Positions 51,799 to 60,842 are shown, counted from the first letter of the stretch. The stretch is 64,000 nt of DNA from JBCDCE01 sp039182515 (GCA_039182515.1 JBCDCE010000009.1:1-64000), one strand, 5' to 3'. The notes: generated by a model from the sequence alone, not told the origin. Translations and numbers: made by a program.

Positions 51799-52959
51799 AT
51801 GGATTTCGCTTTCACCGACGAGCAACGCATGTTGCAAGATACCGTGCGCCAGTTTGTGGCCAATGAAATGACCCCGCACGAAGAGTTGGTGGAGCGTACC
51901 AGCGAAGTACCCAAAGCTTTGGCCCAGGAGATCACCGGAAAGGCCCTCGAGCTCGGTCTTTACGCCTGTAACATGCCCGAAGAACTGGGCGGCGGCGGCT
52001 TGGATATTTTGGAAACAACGCTTGTTGAATACGAGCTTGGTCGCACCGCCATGGCGCTCGCCGAATGCTGTTGGCGGCCCTCAAATATTTTGCAAGCTGC
52101 AAACCCTGCGCAGATGGAGCGCTACACACTGCCGACAATCCGCGGCGAAAAACGCGACTGCATCGCCATGACAGAGCCTGATGCAGGAAGTGACCTGAGA
52201 GGGATGAAAGCCAAAGCGGAAAAAGACGGGGATGATTGGATCATCAACGGCACTAAGCACTTCATCTCCAACGCGCAACTTGCTGACTATATTATTCTTT
52301 TTGTGGCCACTGGCGAGGAAGTCACCCCGCGCGGTCCCAAAAAGCGTATCACCTCTTTCTTGGTGGATTGCGATGCACCCGGCGTAACTGTTCGGGACGG
52401 CTACAACTCGGTCAGCCACAAAGGGTACCACAACGCGATCATCGATCTGCAAAACGTCCGTGTTGGCCCAGATGCTGTGCTGGGCGCGGAAGGCACAGGC
52501 TTCGATGTGGTCAATCAATGGCTGGGCGCAACTCGGCTACAAGTCGCCGCTGTTTCCGCCGCAAGATCGCAACGCGCGCTGGATGTGGCCCTTGATTGGT
52601 CCGTAAACCGCAAGCAATTCGGCCAACAGATCTGCAAATTCCAAGGCGTCAGCTTTCAACTGGCCGACATGGAGGTTGATTGCCGCCTCTCGCGCCTCAT
52701 CCTCTTTGAAACTGCCTGGAAAATGGCCAATGGCCAGGAAGGCGACGCGGATGCCGCTGTGGCCAAGCTCTTTTGCTCTGAGGCGCTCTCGCGCGTGGCG
52801 GACAAAGCCATTCAGATCGCAGGCGGAATGGGGCTGATGTCAGACATGCCGCTTGAGCGCATCTGGCGCGACGCGCGTATCGAGCGGATTTGGGACGGCA
52901 CCTCAGAGATCCAGCGGCACATCATCAGCCGCGCCATGCTGCGCCCCTTAGGCGGCTAA
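51799..52959 (+). CDS. Acyl-CoA dehydrogenase
   Basis: This 386-residue flavoenzyme introduces a trans-2,3 double bond in an acyl-CoA. Family features are MDFAFTDEQRMLQDTVRQFVANEM, CIAMTEPDAGSDLRGMKAKAEKDGDDWIINGTKHFISNA (FAD/substrate loop) and CSEALSRVADKAIQIAGGMGLMSDMPLERIWRDARIERIWDGTSEIQRHIISR. It is the first gene of a three-gene acyl-CoA unit. The frame is open upstream, but the ATG at 51799, preceded by TTGGAG, fits the family. Confidence 0.95.
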   Translation: MDFAFTDEQRMLQDTVRQFVANEMTPHEELVERTSEVPKALAQEITGKALELGLYACNMPEELGGGGLDILETTLVEYELGRTAMALAECCWRPSNILQAANPAQMERYTLPTIRGEKRDCIAMTEPDAGSDLRGMKAKAEKDGDDWIINGTKHFISNAQLADYIILFVATGEEVTPRGPKKRITSFLVDCDAPGVTVRDGYNSVSHKGYHNAIIDLQNVRVGPDAVLGAEGTGFDVVNQWLGATRLQVAAVSAARSQRALDVALDWSVNRKQFGQQICKFQGVSFQLADMEVDCRLSRLILFETAWKMANGQEGDADAAVAKLFCSEALSRVADKAIQIAGGMGLMSDMPLERIWRDARIERIWDGTSEIQRHIISRAMLRPLGG

Positions 52960-52973
52960 GGGCAGAGGCCGCC

Positions 52974-54959
52974 ATGGATCTCAAACGTCTCCTTCAGCCC
53001 CGCCGAATTGCTGTTTTGGGCGGCGTTTGGGCCGATACAGTCACCGAACAAGCCTTGGCTTTGGGCTTTGACGGCGATCTGTGGCGCGTGCACCCCAAGC
53101 GTGGTGACTATCAGAGCCTAAGCGATCTGCCGGAAGCCCCGGATGCGGTCTTCTTAGGTGTCAACGCCGCCGCCAGCCCGGACCTTGTGGCCGAGGCCAG
53201 ATCCATCGGTGCAGGCGGTGTGGTCGCTTTTGCCAGCGGCTTTTCGGAATTGGGCTCCGAGCTGGGCCTCAGCCGACAAGCCGCCCTCAGCAAAGCCGCC
53301 GGAGACATGCCCGTTATGGGCCCCAACTGCTACGGCATGATCAATTTCTTGGACCGCGCAGCCCTCTTTCCAGATCAAGTGCGCCGCGAAAGCCCAGAGC
53401 GCGGCGTAGCGGTGATCACACAATCGGGCACTGTGGCGCTCAATGTGATGTATGCGGACCGCAGCCTGCCCCTGGGCTATCTTTTAGCCACAGGCAACGC
53501 AGCTGACGTCACCCTTGCGGACCTCATCCGCGCCACGGCAGCGGACCCCAGAACCACCGCCATTGGCCTCTACATCGAGAGCATCCCGGACCTTCCCGCC
53601 TTCACCCAGGCCGTGCAGGATGCGGGCAAACCCGTGGTTGTCTTCAAAGCCGGGCGATCTGTGGCAGCGCAGCGCACCACGCAAAGCCATACAGGCGCAC
53701 TTGGCGGGCAAGATCGCTATTTTGATGCCTACTTCGAGCGCCTCGGCGTGGCCCGTGTGGACAATCTCGCGCAATTTATGGAGACGCTGAAGGTCTTTCA
53801 TGGCTGGGGGCGAATGCGTGGCAACCAGATCTGCGCCGCAGCCCCTTCGGGCGGCGATGTGGCCATGGCAGCAGATGTGCTAGACACCCTCCCCCTAGAG
53901 CTGCCCCCCTTACCAAAGGCCTTAGAAGCTCCGCTCGTCGAGCTTCTGGGAGACACAATCGCTTTAGCCAATCCTTTGGATTTCCAAACCCAAACCTGGC
54001 ATGATCCAGAGGTGTTGGAAAAGGTCTTTGCCACTCTACTGCGCGCCCCGGTCGATGCAGTTGTCTTGCAACTCGATTTCCCCTCGCCAGAAGAGTTTGA
54101 TGCTTCAAGCTTTATGGGCCCGATCAGGGCTTTCTTTAAAGCCGCACAGGCGAGCAACACCCCAGCCGCCGTGCTCAGCTCTATGCCGGAAAACCTGCCA
54201 AGAACTGTGAGACAAGAAGCGTGGGAGGCGGGTGTAGTCCCGCTTCAAGGCATGGCAGAAGGCTACGCGGCTCTTGGTTTCGCCAGTCGTCAGCCTCAAG
54301 AAGCCCCCAGCACGCTTAAACCCCAAACACAACGCGCAAAGCCCCTGAACGAATGGGAAGGCAAGGCGGTTTTGCATAAAGCCGGCATTCCAATTCCCAA
54401 GAGCACGCTCTGCAAAGCAAGCGATGTCTGCCTGTTAACAAAGACAGAATTCCCAGTTGTCGCCAAAGCCTGCGACGCGACCCTCATTCACAAAAGCGAC
54501 CTGGGCGGCGTCAAACTCAATATTCAAGATCTAGGCGCCCTCAAAGAGGCCGCAAAAGACCTTAGCCGCTTAAGCGCAGACATTTTGATCGAAGATATGG
54601 TGCAAGACAGTCTGGTAGAACTGATCCTTGGGGTCGACCAAGATCCTCAGTTTGGCCCCGTGGTCTTGATCGGTGCTGGCGGGGTATTCGCAGAGATATT
54701 AGAAGACAGCGCCGTGCTCCTGCCTCCATTTTCGCGTGAGATGGCCCGCAATTCGCTCCTAAGCCTCAAAACCGCACCGCTCTTAAAAGGGTATCGCGGC
54801 GCCGCCCAAGCCGATATCGAGGCTCTTGTCGATGTGATGATGGCCGTGCAAAGCCTTGCCCCAGGCCTGAGCGCATTGGATATTAACCCCTTGATCGTCC
54901 GCGAAACAGGCGCTGTTGCGCTCGATTGCTACATGACCCTTTTGGAGCCCGAAACATGA
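52974..54959 (+). CDS. ADP-forming acyl-CoA synthetase (acetate--CoA ligase family)
   Basis: This 661-residue protein joins a CoA-binding domain (RIAVLGGVWADTV through TQSGTVALNVMYADR) and a ligase domain (SHTGALGGQDRYFDAYFERLGVARV, PLDFQTQTW). A C-terminal ATP-grasp domain follows (EWEGKAVLHKAGIPIPKSTLCKA, FPVVAKACDATLIHKSDLGGVKLN). It activates an acyl acid with CoA and ATP, giving ADP. The ATG at 52974 lies 14 bases after the dehydrogenase stop, and the gene overlaps the hydratase as ATGA. The acid is not predictable from sequence; gamma-butyrobetaine or crotonobetaine is one candidate. Confidence 0.92.
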   Translation: MDLKRLLQPRRIAVLGGVWADTVTEQALALGFDGDLWRVHPKRGDYQSLSDLPEAPDAVFLGVNAAASPDLVAEARSIGAGGVVAFASGFSELGSELGLSRQAALSKAAGDMPVMGPNCYGMINFLDRAALFPDQVRRESPERGVAVITQSGTVALNVMYADRSLPLGYLLATGNAADVTLADLIRATAADPRTTAIGLYIESIPDLPAFTQAVQDAGKPVVVFKAGRSVAAQRTTQSHTGALGGQDRYFDAYFERLGVARVDNLAQFMETLKVFHGWGRMRGNQICAAAPSGGDVAMAADVLDTLPLELPPLPKALEAPLVELLGDTIALANPLDFQTQTWHDPEVLEKVFATLLRAPVDAVVLQLDFPSPEEFDASSFMGPIRAFFKAAQASNTPAAVLSSMPENLPRTVRQEAWEAGVVPLQGMAEGYAALGFASRQPQEAPSTLKPQTQRAKPLNEWEGKAVLHKAGIPIPKSTLCKASDVCLLTKTEFPVVAKACDATLIHKSDLGGVKLNIQDLGALKEAAKDLSRLSADILIEDMVQDSLVELILGVDQDPQFGPVVLIGAGGVFAEILEDSAVLLPPFSREMARNSLLSLKTAPLLKGYRGAAQADIEALVDVMMAVQSLAPGLSALDINPLIVRETGAVALDCYMTLLEPET

Positions 54960-55732
54960 CCTCCCCTCTAAAGATTACCAAAGCCAACGGCGTGATGGAA
55001 ATTGTGCTCGACAGGCCCAAAGCCAATGCAATCGACGCAGCCACCAGCCGACTGATGGGCGAAACCTTCCAAGACTTTAGAGACGATCCCGAGATGCGCG
55101 TTGCGATCATAACAGGGGCTGGTGAGAAGTTCTTTTGCCCCGGCTGGGACCTCAAAGCTGCCTCCGAAGGCGAAGAGGCTGATAGTGACTATGGCGTCGG
55201 CGGATGGGGCGGCTTTATCGAGCTGCCGCGGCTGAACAAACCTGTCATATGCGCGGTCAACGGCATCTGTTTTGGCGGTGGGTTTGAGGTGATGATCGGC
55301 GCGGACATCGTGATTGCCGCAGATCACGCCACCTTTGCGCTTCCCGAAATCAACATTGGGATTGTCGCCAATATCGCAGCAGTCAGCACCTTTCGGCGGA
55401 TGCCTAAGCAGGCGGCAATGGAATTTATGCTCACGGGTCGCGTGATGGACATGGACGAGGCCAAACATTGGGGTTTGGTCAGCGAAGTGATGCCAATGGC
55501 CGATCTGATGCCGCGCGCACGTGAGATTGCAGAGCTCTTGGCCTCCGGCCCACCCTTGGCTTTTGCAGCTCTGAAAGACATCGTACGTCGCACTGAAAAT
55601 ATGCCCGAACAGCAAGCACTCGAATACGCCCGCGCGCTACACGCCACCATGAAGTGCTTTGAAAGCGAGGATATGCTGGAAGGCGCCACCGCCTTTGCCG
55701 AAAAACGCAAACCAAAATGGCAAGGCAAGTAA
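54956..55732 (+). CDS. Enoyl-CoA hydratase, carnitinyl-CoA dehydratase type
   Basis: This 258-residue crotonase has ITKANGVMEIVLDRPKANAIDAATSRLMGETFQDFRDD and GAGEKFFCPGWDLKAASEGE, with oxyanion-hole residues in NGICFGGGFEVMIGADIVIAAD. Catalytic-type Glu-rich PEINIGIVANIAA is also present. The KANAIDAA and FCPGWDLKAA details resemble CaiD (crotonobetainyl-CoA hydratase) more than FadB-type enzymes. With the upstream dehydrogenase and ligase it could convert a quaternary-amine acid such as gamma-butyrobetaine to carnitinyl-CoA, but this is inference. Confidence 0.88.
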   Translation: MTSPLKITKANGVMEIVLDRPKANAIDAATSRLMGETFQDFRDDPEMRVAIITGAGEKFFCPGWDLKAASEGEEADSDYGVGGWGGFIELPRLNKPVICAVNGICFGGGFEVMIGADIVIAADHATFALPEINIGIVANIAAVSTFRRMPKQAAMEFMLTGRVMDMDEAKHWGLVSEVMPMADLMPRAREIAELLASGPPLAFAALKDIVRRTENMPEQQALEYARALHATMKCFESEDMLEGATAFAEKRKPKWQGK

Positions 55733-55750
55733 ACGTTTTGTCGTGGCTTA

Positions 55751-55768
55751 GGCAAAGGTGCCTTTGCC
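55751..55768. other. Compact hairpin between convergent genes
   Basis: GGCAAAGG and CCTTTGCC flank a two-base TG loop as exact inverted repeats in the 50-base gap between the hydratase stop and the ABM gene's stop. No T-run is present on either side. A bidirectional transcription stop is possible but not shown. Confidence 0.45.
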
Positions 55769-55782
55769 CCAAACGGAACGAT

Positions 55783-56067
55783 CTAGAGTCTTAAAAAGGT
55801 CCGCACGCGTTTATCTTCGATCATACCGGCAGTTGCTGCGTCAAATTTGGCAAAGTGATCAGCTTCCAGATGTAACTGAAAAGCCTTCTTATCGGTGTAG
55901 GCTTCGTACAAAAATACATGCTCCGGACGGTCCGGATCCTGGCAAACATCAAAAACAAAACAATCGCGTTCCTGGGTTAACGACGTTTCGGCATTGTGTA
56001 GCATATACGGCATAAACTCCGCAGCCATGCCTTCTCGTAAAACAAAATCGACGGTCACTATAAACAT
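55783..56067 (-). CDS. Antibiotic-biosynthesis-monooxygenase (ABM) domain protein
   Basis: This 94-residue ferredoxin-like-fold protein starts MFIVTVDFVLREGMAAEFMPYML. It contains CFVFDVCQDPDRPEHVFLYEAYTDKKAFQLHLEADHFAKF, the usual YgiN/LsrG-type ABM pattern. Members are small quinol oxygenases or aldose-like isomerases, and some (LsrG) act in sugar-phosphate turnover, which would fit this cluster. GGGAGG lies upstream. It is the last gene of the acid-sugar operon, one base after the Gfo/Idh gene. Confidence 0.85.
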   Translation of the reverse strand: MFIVTVDFVLREGMAAEFMPYMLHNAETSLTQERDCFVFDVCQDPDRPEHVFLYEAYTDKKAFQLHLEADHFAKFDAATAGMIEDKRVRTFLRL

Positions 56068-56068
56068 A

Positions 56069-57103
56069 TTAGCCTCCCGTACTTGTTGAAATTTTACGCC
56101 CCTCTTGTGCGGAAATATAAGCCGCGTCAGTAACTTCAATAATATGTAAGTAATCCTCCGCTTTGTTCTCAAGCGCTTGATTACCTTTCAATGCAGACAC
56201 CACGTGCCGGTTCAAAGCGGCAACACATCCACCGCCAAAACTCGTATCATCCGGAGTAAATGGGAGCTCAATACGCGTCCACTTATTACTCCCAAAGAGG
56301 CGCAGATTTACTTCGCCGGAACCAAGCAGACGGATCGTCCCAGCAGTACCTTCAATTTGCATCTCTCCCATCGTACGACGAGAGTTATCCGTTTCATGAT
56401 CCACCAGTCTATTACCATCAAAAATGCTGCGCACGCCAGAGGCATGTTGAAAAATCATCGTTGCAGCGTCTTCCCCTGCGATGACCGAATTTAAGCGTCT
56501 TGTTTCGGCAAAAACGGATTCAATTTCTCCAAAAAAATATCGAAATAAATCAACGAAATGAACGCCAGTTTCTTGCATAAGAAACCGTTCCATTTTTTGA
56601 AAACTGGGTTGGCGGTCAAGATAGGCGCCTCTCCCTCGACCGTCGCCTGGACGAAGTAAAAATTGGGCTTGATATACCTCCCCAAGCACGCCATCAAGAA
56701 GCGTAGACTTTATGGCTCGGTGCCAAGGCTGAAATCTGAAATTTTCGTGTATAATCAGATCCATACCAACTTTTTTGCAGATTTCCACAACTTCGCGCGC
56801 GTCCTGTTCGGATGTACAAAACGGCTTTTGACAGATCACGGTGCGACCCGTTTTCAAAACGGCGCGGACCAACTGCTTATGGGCCTCGGGTGGGGCAATA
56901 ATGTCAACGATGTCGGGCTCACTTTGCAACACCGACAAGATATTATCAAAAACCGGTATATCGTAAATGGAGCGTGCCCATGCGCAACGTCCAGGCGAAA
57001 GATCAGTTGCCGCCACAACCTCACATTCTGGGTTTTTCGTCCAACTATCGAGATGAAACTTACTGAAGTAACCTAATCCGAGAACAGCAACCTTAAACGC
57101 CAT
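56069..57103 (-). CDS. Gfo/Idh/MocA-family oxidoreductase
   Basis: This 344-residue NAD(P)-dependent sugar oxidoreductase has FKVAVLGLGYFSKFHLDSW (Rossmann loop) and CQKPFCTSEQDAREVVEI (typical EKPxx region, here QKPF). FRFQPWHRAIKSTLLDGVLGEVYQAQFLLRPGD follows. The core Lys of the EKP motif is retained as Lys in QKP. The substrate is unknown. Codon use here is visibly richer in A/T than in otnK. It lies three bases downstream of otnC. Confidence 0.9.
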   Translation of the reverse strand: MAFKVAVLGLGYFSKFHLDSWTKNPECEVVAATDLSPGRCAWARSIYDIPVFDNILSVLQSEPDIVDIIAPPEAHKQLVRAVLKTGRTVICQKPFCTSEQDAREVVEICKKVGMDLIIHENFRFQPWHRAIKSTLLDGVLGEVYQAQFLLRPGDGRGRGAYLDRQPSFQKMERFLMQETGVHFVDLFRYFFGEIESVFAETRRLNSVIAGEDAATMIFQHASGVRSIFDGNRLVDHETDNSRRTMGEMQIEGTAGTIRLLGSGEVNLRLFGSNKWTRIELPFTPDDTSFGGGCVAALNRHVVSALKGNQALENKAEDYLHIIEVTDAAYISAQEGRKISTSTGG

Positions 57104-57106
57104 TTA

Positions 57107-57745
57107 TCAAACCTCTTTCGGAAAACGTCGTTCAATTTCCGACACTTGCTCAGGTTTTAAAGGAACTGTTTTCAAACCTTGGAGCACGAGAAATAACTTA
57201 GCAGTTTCTTCTAATTCTTCTGAAGCATAAACCGCATCTTTAAGAGACTTCCCAGCAACCACAGGGCCATGATTGGCTAAGAGGATTGCACTATGTCTCA
57301 TCGCGCATTCCTGCACGGCCTTGGCCAAATTGACGTCGCCAGGTGGGAAATACGGCACCAAGCCCAACTTACCGATACGCATAACAAAATAGGGCGTCAG
57401 CGGCGGCAAAACTTCCTTTGGATTCAATCCTTCCAAGCAAGAGACCGCCACAGAATACGTTGAATGCAAATGAACAATTGCGCCCGCTTTTGGTCTCGCA
57501 GCGAACATCGCTTGATGCAGAAAAGCCTCCTTCGTTGGTGCATGTCCCGCAATATGGGTGCCTGCTTTGTCAATTTTTGAGATCGCCGCTGGATCAAGAC
57601 TGCCCATAGAACTGCCAGTCGGAGACATGAGCCAGCCGTCATCTGTTGCTACGCTGATATTGCCCGTAGACCCAGAGGTTAGCCCCCGATCAAAAAGGGA
57701 CTTTGACAACACCGCCATTTCTTCGCGCAGAGCACTTTCTCTCAT
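57107..57745 (-). CDS. otnC: 3-oxo-tetronate 4-phosphate decarboxylase (OtnC)-type class II aldolase
   Basis: This 212-residue class II aldolase-fold enzyme has GLTSGSTGNISV at the N terminus and SPTGSSMGSLDPAAISKID. The zinc-ligand His pair is in IVHLHSTYSVAVSC and a third His in ILLANHGPVVAGKSLKDAV. OtnC decarboxylates 3-oxo-tetronate 4-phosphate to DHAP. The direct coupling to otnK (ATGA overlap) supports this call over a fuculose-phosphate aldolase. Confidence 0.9.
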   Translation of the reverse strand: MRESALREEMAVLSKSLFDRGLTSGSTGNISVATDDGWLMSPTGSSMGSLDPAAISKIDKAGTHIAGHAPTKEAFLHQAMFAARPKAGAIVHLHSTYSVAVSCLEGLNPKEVLPPLTPYFVMRIGKLGLVPYFPPGDVNLAKAVQECAMRHSAILLANHGPVVAGKSLKDAVYASEELEETAKLFLVLQGLKTVPLKPEQVSEIERRFPKEV

Positions 57746-59007
57746 GACAGCACCTCGAAGGCGTCTTGAAAGAACCTCTGCCCACCAAAATTTCCGGATT
57801 TAAGCGCAAGAGCGATCGGTTTCTCCGACAGTATTTCCGTCCAAGGCACGCCAGGAGCGATCTCAGGTCCGATCCGCAGCGCCTGCGCGCCCAATCCTGA
57901 GACAACCGCGCCAGAGGTCTCACCTCCCGCAACCACCAGTTTATCAAATCCTTTTTCCGTGAGTGCGCAAGCGACCGCGCTCATCACGCTTTCGATCATC
58001 GCGCCTGCTTTCTCAACGCCGTAGGCCTTTTGGGCCAAAGCAACCTCTTCTGGATCTGCAGACGCCGAGATCAAAACAGGCGTGTCAGAAGCTTGGCTCT
58101 CTGCCCAGCTCACAAGCTCTGCGGCCAGATCGGGGCGATCAGCGCAGTCCTGAGCGGTAAACTTGCAGCTCGGCCAGAGCTCTCGCACCGCTGCGATCTG
58201 TCCTCGGGTGGCTACTGAACAACTCCCCGCCAATACCAGAGCACGCCCTTGCGGACGCGGCACACGGGGGCTTTGGCTCGTATCGAGGTCGCCTTGCTCA
58301 GCAAGCGCTTTAGGCAGACCCATCGCTACACCCGACCCGCCTGTGATCAAAGCATGGTCATAAGCAGCGGCGCCAATTCCGCGCAGGTCCTCATCGGTGA
58401 GTGCGTCTATCACGCCGTAACGCTTGCCCCCCGATATCAAATTGGCAACCGCGCCCCTTATGGCGTCAGCGCCCTCTCGCACGGTTTCGAGCGGAATGAG
58501 GCCAACCTCATGGGCAGATTGCGCCGACATCAACCGCATCAGATCCGCGTCGCGCATCGGCGTGAGTGGGTGGTCACGCATAGGGCTTTCCGACAAAAGC
58601 ACGTCGCCCACGAAGAGCTGGCCTTTATAGATCGTGCGCTTGTTTTCGGGAAACGCCGGGCAAACCAGAGCAAAATCAGTTCCAAGATCGGCCATGAGCG
58701 CATCAGCGATGGGGCCAATGTTGCCGTCTGCTGTGCTGTCGAAGGTCGAGCAATATTTTGAGACGATCGTGCGCGCACCGCGTGCTTTGAGCCAGGCCAA
58801 TGCCGCACGCGATTGTGCCACAGCTTCCTCAACAGGAGCCGTACGGGATTTCAACGCCACAACAACGGCTTGGGCGTCACCAATCTCGGCGTCGTCTGCT
58901 GGAACACCGATCATTTGCACAACACTCAAACCTTCCTTCACCAACGTGTTGGCGAGGTCTGTGGCCCCTGTGAAATCGTCAGCAATGGCACCGATCACAA
59001 CACTCAT
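57742..59007 (-). CDS. otnK: 3-oxo-tetronate kinase (OtnK, DUF1537)
   Basis: This 421-residue DUF1537 kinase starts MSVVIGAIADDFTGATDLANTLVKEGLSVVQMIGVP. It has an N-terminal substrate domain (KYCSTFDSTADGNIGPIADAL, CPAFPENKRTIYKGQLFV) and a C-terminal nucleotide-binding domain (KLVVAGGETSGAVVSGLGAQALRIGPEIAPGVPW). Members phosphorylate acid sugars; the pairing with OtnC points to 3-oxo-tetronate as substrate. A related 3-oxo-isoapionate kinase role cannot be excluded. It overlaps both neighbours by four bases. Confidence 0.93.
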   Translation of the reverse strand: MSVVIGAIADDFTGATDLANTLVKEGLSVVQMIGVPADDAEIGDAQAVVVALKSRTAPVEEAVAQSRAALAWLKARGARTIVSKYCSTFDSTADGNIGPIADALMADLGTDFALVCPAFPENKRTIYKGQLFVGDVLLSESPMRDHPLTPMRDADLMRLMSAQSAHEVGLIPLETVREGADAIRGAVANLISGGKRYGVIDALTDEDLRGIGAAAYDHALITGGSGVAMGLPKALAEQGDLDTSQSPRVPRPQGRALVLAGSCSVATRGQIAAVRELWPSCKFTAQDCADRPDLAAELVSWAESQASDTPVLISASADPEEVALAQKAYGVEKAGAMIESVMSAVACALTEKGFDKLVVAGGETSGAVVSGLGAQALRIGPEIAPGVPWTEILSEKPIALALKSGNFGGQRFFQDAFEVLS

Positions 59008-60104
59008 AGCGTGGCTTCCTGTACAAGATTGAGCAGCGTTTGGGTCATCGCACGCGTGCCCATATCTCCGCCAAATTCCATTGGGCGCAGCCGATTTTCT
59101 GCAAACCCTTTTGACACGGCCGCCTCGACCAAAAGGCCAGCTTCGCAGGTTTGCGATCGGTCCGCTTTTTCGCCCAAGTAATCGAGCATCAAGGCTCCGC
59201 TCAGCACAGCGGCCAAAGGATTGGCTTTGTCTTGGCCCATAATGTCGGGCGCGGATCCATGGGCTGGCTGAAAAAGTGCGGCTGTGTCGCCGATCTCAGC
59301 ACAGGCCGCCATGCCCATCCCGCCAACAAGGCCGCCAGCTTGGTCTGAAAGAATGTCGCCAAACATATTTTCCATTACCAACACATCGAAATTCCAAGGT
59401 CGCCGGATCAGATCGAGCGCCTGCGCGTCTACGTAATTATAGCCAGTTTCAACATCCGCGTATTGCGGTTTGATCTCATCAAAAATCTGGCGAAAGAAGG
59501 CCATCGATCTGAAAACATTGGCTTTATCGACACAGGTAAGTCGCCCAGGCTTGCCGCGCGCTTTGCGCTTTTGCGCATATTTGAACCCAAAGTGGTGCAG
59601 TTTTTCCGTAGTTTCGCGTGTGATGCGCAATGTATCGCGCACTTCAGACTGGCCATCACCTTCCGAGCGTCCATGTACCGCTGCGGAATAAAACAAACCT
59701 TCCGTGCTTTCGCGCAGAATTACCAAATCGATCTCTGCCGCACGTGGATCTGCCAACTTTTGAGGCGCGTTTGGGTAGGCTTTCGTGGGGCGTATGCCAG
59801 CATAAAGCCCATACCGATCCCGCAAGCGCAGATGCGGCGAAATTTCGGTGACATCGGGATGCCGCACAGCCGGCAGACCAATCGCACCGAGGAACATTGC
59901 GTCGCCTTCACCAGCGCGCTCTTCCCCCCCAGGCTCTATGTCTTGGCCCGTCTCTTTGAAATATCCGGCACCCGCCAAGATATCTTCGCGCGCCAGTTCG
60001 TCTTCGCCCATCCGGCGCAAGGCAGCATTGACAACCGCAAAGGTCGCATCGGTAACATCAGCACCAATGCCATCTCCAGAAAGCGTTGAAATTTGATATT
60101 TCAT
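59004..60104 (-). CDS. Isopropylmalate/tartrate-type dehydrogenase
   Basis: This 366-residue NAD-dependent beta-hydroxyacid dehydrogenase has LSGDGIGADVTDA at the N terminus. Active-site residues are visible in LRLRDRYGLYAGIRPTKAYPN, VILRESTEGLFYSA, and DVLVMENMFGDILSDQAGGLVGGMGMAA, the metal-binding Asp loop. It is related to isopropylmalate, isocitrate and tartrate dehydrogenases. In this operon it probably oxidises a hydroxy group of a tetronate or related acid. The frame reaches far upstream; the ATG at 60104 follows AAGG. The GntR gene ends 22 bases upstream. Confidence 0.9.
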   Translation of the reverse strand: MKYQISTLSGDGIGADVTDATFAVVNAALRRMGEDELAREDILAGAGYFKETGQDIEPGGEERAGEGDAMFLGAIGLPAVRHPDVTEISPHLRLRDRYGLYAGIRPTKAYPNAPQKLADPRAAEIDLVILRESTEGLFYSAAVHGRSEGDGQSEVRDTLRITRETTEKLHHFGFKYAQKRKARGKPGRLTCVDKANVFRSMAFFRQIFDEIKPQYADVETGYNYVDAQALDLIRRPWNFDVLVMENMFGDILSDQAGGLVGGMGMAACAEIGDTAALFQPAHGSAPDIMGQDKANPLAAVLSGALMLDYLGEKADRSQTCEAGLLVEAAVSKGFAENRLRPMEFGGDMGTRAMTQTLLNLVQEATL

Positions 60105-60126
60105 CAGAATATGGAGCCTTTTTATA

Positions 60127-60798
60127 TTATAATTGAGATAGCTTAAACGCCTCGAGCAAACCCAACAACTCGTTTGCTGTGGACTTGCGGTGAGACGCAA
60201 AACAGGTGCGCGCTGCCTCAGAATCTCCACTTCGCAGATGGCTCAGCAGCTCTCGATGTTCTTGCGTGGATTTTACAGGCAAATCTCGCAGTCGTAGCGT
60301 GACAATGCGGGCCCGGTGCACCTGATCAAAGAGAGAAGCCACATAGGCTGTGAGCCGCTGGTTGCCATGCAAATCCAAAAGTGCGTTGTGAAACGCGTCG
60401 TCATGTTCGGCCCAGGCATCAAGATCGCCTGCGTCTAGGGCTGCTTCCATACGCGATGTGGCGAGCTCTAAAGGGGCGAGCTCTTGTTCAGACGGCCGAC
60501 GCGCAGCCACCGCTGAGGCCGCAGCCGGCTCAAGCGCGGTGAGGATTTCATAAATGTCGCGCATATCGGTTGGAGAAATGGGCAAAACGCGCACCCCGCG
60601 GCGCGGGATCAAATCGACAAGCCCCTCCGCATCAAGGCGAATGAGCGCCTCGCGCACGGGCGTCCGGCTCATGCCAAGGCGTACAGCGATCTCGGGCTCT
60701 GTCGCCTGGAAACCGGGCGGCAAAGCATTGCTCCTGATCTGGCTTTTAAGCCGCGCATAAGCGTCTTCCACACGGCTGGTTTTCGGGACACTTGTCAT
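60127..60798 (-). CDS. GntR-family (FCD subgroup) transcriptional regulator
   Basis: This 223-residue regulator has a winged HTH (residues about 8-72: VEDAYARLKSQIRSNALPPGFQATEPEIAVRLGMSRTPVREALIRLDAEGLVDLIPRRGVRVLP). A C-terminal FCD domain with metal-binding pattern (AEHDDAFHNALLDLHGN, RIVTLRLRDLP) senses a small acid in the family. GGAGA precedes the ATG at 60798. It is first in the acid-sugar operon and divergent from the metallo-hydrolase gene, so it likely controls both directions. Confidence 0.92.
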   Translation of the reverse strand: MTSVPKTSRVEDAYARLKSQIRSNALPPGFQATEPEIAVRLGMSRTPVREALIRLDAEGLVDLIPRRGVRVLPISPTDMRDIYEILTALEPAAASAVAARRPSEQELAPLELATSRMEAALDAGDLDAWAEHDDAFHNALLDLHGNQRLTAYVASLFDQVHRARIVTLRLRDLPVKSTQEHRELLSHLRSGDSEAARTCFASHRKSTANELLGLLEAFKLSQL

Positions 60799-60842
60799 AT
60801 CATTCTCCGAGACCTTGCCTGACACAGGGCCCTTCCTTTCGT

